Part shown: positions 7,837 through 9,694 of the stretch, in pieces | Layout: each line of letters begins with the position of its first letter | How positions within the stretch are numbered: position 1 is the stretch's first letter | NCBI GenBank assembly: GCA_937875615.1 | Contig: CALNBU010000644.1 | Location: 1 to 9,694 of the forward strand | DNA from: an uncultured Archangium sp. | GTDB lineage: Bacteria > Myxococcota > Myxococcia > Myxococcales > Myxococcaceae | Length of the DNA stretch: 9,694 bases | Direction of reading: 5' to 3' | Notes under the pieces: generated by a model | Database searches by the model: none | Told to the model about the DNA's origin: nothing | What the model saw: the letters and a program-made list of their open reading frames with translations, nothing else | Program-made: the position numbers and the translations under genes

Positions 7837-7883
7837 TCCCGTTGTTGGTCGCGGAGAGGACCCGTTCCCCTCCGTCAGGCCTC

Positions 7884-7899
7884 GGCAAAGCAACGCCCA
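7884..7899 (-). promoter_or_regulatory. Possible sigma-54-type promoter upstream of recA
   Basis: The minus strand reads TGGGCGTTGCTTTGCC, with GG and GC at the exact -24/-12 spacing of the sigma-54 consensus and a TTGC at -12. It would start transcription roughly 50 nt before the recA ATG. A GG-N10-GC match is not rare in DNA this GC-rich, so this is only a candidate. The rest of the 152-nt gap between the kinase stop and recA shows no clear sigma-70 promoter or strong terminator. Confidence 0.27.
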
Positions 7900-7976
7900 T
7901 GCCGCGGGGAATTTCAGGCCCCTGGCCCATCGCGGACGTCGTGCGGGAGGTTGGTGCGGAGATGCTCCACCGCGCG

Positions 7977-9422
7977 TCAGGCGCGGAGCTTCTCCCAGGT
8001 CTGCACGTCGGCGACCCGGCGGGGGAAGCGCTGCTGGAGGAACGTCCCCAGCTCATGCGTCGACAGCGGAGGCGAGGCCTCTCTCAGCGCGTCCGCCATC
8101 TCCAGGGCGTTGCGGAACCGCTCGTTGGCGTGCTTGGCCAGCGCGCGCTGCAGCACCTCCCACAGCGGCTGCGGCACGCCCGCCGGTCGGGGCAAGGTGT
8201 CGTTGACGATGGCCTCCATGGTGGCCGTGTCGTCGCCCTTGTCGAAGGCGCGACGGCCCACCAGCGCCTCATAGAGGATGAGCCCCATCGAGAAGAGGTC
8301 GCTGCGGCGGTCGATGCGCTCCGCGGTGGCCTGCTCGGGCGACATGTAGAGCGGCTTGCCCTTGACGATGCCCGGCAACGTCACCGTGCGCTGGTCCTTC
8401 ATCTTGGCCACGCCGAAGTCCAACACCTTGGCGCGCCCGTCGAAGCCGCACATCACGTTGTGGGGCGAGAGATCCCGGTGCACCAACCCCAGCGGACTCC
8501 CGTCGTCGGTCTTGAGCTCGTGCGCGAAGTGCAGCCCCTCGAGCGCCTGACACAGCACCGCGCTCACCACCTCCGGCGGAGCCAGCCCGTGCCGCGAGTA
8601 GATGACGAGGTCCAGGTCGACTCCGCGCACCAGCTCCATGGCGATGAAGTACGCGCCAGCGGCGTTGCCGAAGTCGTAGATGGTGATGAGGTTGGGGTGG
8701 TTCAACTTCATGCCCAGCTTCGCCTCGTCGAGGAACTGGTGCACGATGACCTCGTCGTCCACCAGCCGCGGCAGGATTCGCTTGAGCGCCACCAGCCGCG
8801 AGACGTCGCCCGGGTTGACCGAGCGCGCCACCATCACCTGGGCCATGCCGCCGGTGCCCAGCGGGTGCAGCAGCTGGTAACGACCCAGGCGTCCACGAGA
8901 GCCGAGATCTCCCGCATCGGAGAGCGAGTCGAGCCGATCCAACGCGTTCTGCCCCTCGGACAGCGCGATGAAGCTCAAGATGGAGGTGTCCAGCACCTCC
9001 GCCACCGCCTCCACCAGCGCCAGGACGTGCGGACCGCCGTCGCCGAAGGTCCCCGCCAGCAGGAAGCCGATGCTGCCCAGCGCCATGCTGCCGATGTCGA
9101 GCTGCGCCACGAAGACGGTCCGGCCGTCTCCCATGGGCACCGCTCCGCGGTAGCTCGCCCACTGCGAGGCGTCGAAGTACTCGTTGCCCCACACCCGCGT
9201 CAGCACCGGCCCGCTGGCGCCGTGGACCTGCACGAAGGCGCCACGGGCGTGGATCATCCGCGCGCACTGGGTGAGGAACACGTCGAGCGCCGCCGTCAGA
9301 CCCACCTGCCGGTCGATGCAGTCCTCCAGCACCTCGTCGGCCAGGCGCTGGACCGCCACCAGTCCGCGGAGGAACCGCACCTCCTCTTCGAGGGAGTCGA
9401 ACCTGAGCGGAGGGCTCACCAC
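7977..9422 (-). CDS. Hanks-type Ser/Thr protein kinase with N-terminal GAF-like domain
   Basis: A 481-residue soluble protein. Residues ~25-155 resemble a GAF sensory domain (LDVFLTQCARMIHARGAFVQV near its start, ALGSIGFLL and LALVEAVAEVL at its end). A short linker leads to a complete kinase domain (~181-446): Gly loop LGTGGMA (188-194), ATP lysine K214 in VALKRI, alpha-C glutamate E233, catalytic loop HRDLSPHN (315-322), DFG (335-337), SPE (361-363) and DLFSMG (375-380). No transmembrane segment is seen, so it is cytoplasmic. The catalytic loop has Ser where HRDLKPEN kinases have Lys, a substitution I associate with myxobacterial kinases. The start GTG 9422 overlaps the stop of the upstream DnaK-like gene (TAGTG); GTG 9419 is an alternative. 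The substrate is unknown; the chaperone next door is a natural partner to consider. Confidence 0.93.
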   Translation of the reverse strand: MVSPPLRFDSLEEEVRFLRGLVAVQRLADEVLEDCIDRQVGLTAALDVFLTQCARMIHARGAFVQVHGASGPVLTRVWGNEYFDASQWASYRGAVPMGDGRTVFVAQLDIGSMALGSIGFLLAGTFGDGGPHVLALVEAVAEVLDTSILSFIALSEGQNALDRLDSLSDAGDLGSRGRLGRYQLLHPLGTGGMAQVMVARSVNPGDVSRLVALKRILPRLVDDEVIVHQFLDEAKLGMKLNHPNLITIYDFGNAAGAYFIAMELVRGVDLDLVIYSRHGLAPPEVVSAVLCQALEGLHFAHELKTDDGSPLGLVHRDLSPHNVMCGFDGRAKVLDFGVAKMKDQRTVTLPGIVKGKPLYMSPEQATAERIDRRSDLFSMGLILYEALVGRRAFDKGDDTATMEAIVNDTLPRPAGVPQPLWEVLQRALAKHANERFRNALEMADALREASPPLSTHELGTFLQQRFPRRVADVQTWEKLRA

Positions 9423-9694
9423 TACTTCTTCGACTCCGCGTTGTAGATGGCGTCGGCGATGCGGTAGGCGCTGCCCTCGAGCTGCTTGATGGCGTCGCGG
9501 ATTCGGTTGGGGTCGAGCGTGCTCAGCTGCTTCTTGAGGTTCTCGAGATCGCTCTGGATCTCTCCCTTGTCCTTGTCGCCCAGCAACGACGCGTACTCTT
9601 CGATCGACTTCTCGGTGGTGTAGATGAGCCCCTCGGCGAGGTTCTTCGCGTCGGCCAGCGCCTTCTTGTCGGCGTCGTCGCCGCGGTGCTCGTC
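9422..9694 (-). CDS. C-terminal lid of an Hsp70/DnaK-family chaperone (partial, cut by window edge)
   Basis: The last 90 codons of a gene entering from the right edge, ending at TAG 9424-9422. The residues include ADAKNLAEGLIYTTEKSIEEY, a GEIQSDLENLKKQL helix and IRDAIKQLEGSAYRIADAIY. This matches the helical lid of the Hsp70 substrate-binding domain, where E. coli-type proteins have ARNQAD.L...TEK and a final KLAEA.Y helix. The protein stops with NAESKK directly after the last lid helix and lacks the Gly-rich linker and acidic ...DAEFEE-type tail of canonical DnaK, so it may be one of the extra DnaK paralogues common in myxobacteria. Its ATPase domain lies outside the window. Translation is likely coupled to the downstream kinase. 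No gene symbol is given because orthology cannot be judged. Confidence 0.82.
   Translation of the reverse strand, partial: DEHRGDDADKKALADAKNLAEGLIYTTEKSIEEYASLLGDKDKGEIQSDLENLKKQLSTLDPNRIRDAIKQLEGSAYRIADAIYNAESKK

Noticed and set aside
7825..7976. LexA-type SOS box before recA
   Set aside because: I looked for a CTG...CAG-type palindrome or a GTTCAG-containing site and saw none.
7842..9446. A 534-codon + strand ORF opposite the kinase
   Set aside because: It has low-complexity composition (many His/Arg/Gln/Val), and the minus strand carries a complete Hanks kinase over the same bases.

Overview
The window is about 9.7 kb of very GC-rich bacterial DNA, most likely from a myxobacterium (Myxococcota, probably Cystobacterineae). 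The evidence is a MYXO-CTERM-type C-terminal sorting tail, a surface-type domain with the motif DLDLQVVHPNGG, a GAF-like/Hanks-type Ser/Thr kinase with an HRDLSPHN catalytic loop, and strong GC bias at third codon positions that creates many long shadow ORFs. The first 16 bases match the end of the Illumina TruSeq adapter, so the left edge is a contig end with untrimmed adapter.

Layout. On the + strand, 17-582 is the C-terminal part of a predicted secreted protein. It overlaps a small signal-peptide-bearing, beta-barrel-like protein (579-1160). Converging on these from the - strand are a RarD/EamA permease (1145-2044) and, upstream of it, a MYXO-CTERM protein (2088-2963). Next, also on -, is a two-gene unit: a membrane-anchored PEGA-like protein (5019-5474) followed 28 nt later by an ABC exporter half-transporter (3087-4990). 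The exporter reading frame is broken once, near 3478, between the Walker A and signature motifs. Diverging from the PEGA-like gene on + is a DUF481-type outer-membrane beta-barrel protein with an Ala-rich heptad segment (5588-6550), ending in a textbook intrinsic terminator.

The right third runs on -. The C-terminal lid of an Hsp70/DnaK-family chaperone (9422-9694, cut by the window edge) overlaps the start of a Ser/Thr kinase (7977-9422). After 152 nt comes recA (6799-7824), whose stop codon overlaps the start of a small putative lipoprotein ORF (6626-6799).

Most of the window is chromosomal housekeeping and cell-envelope content. I see no phage, transposon, CRISPR array, tRNA or rRNA, and no convincing new defence or mobile system. 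The points most worth a second look are the broken ABC exporter with an 8-bp direct repeat spaced 29 nt apart at the break, the recA-coupled small lipoprotein ORF, the DnaK-kinase overlap, and the adapter remnant.
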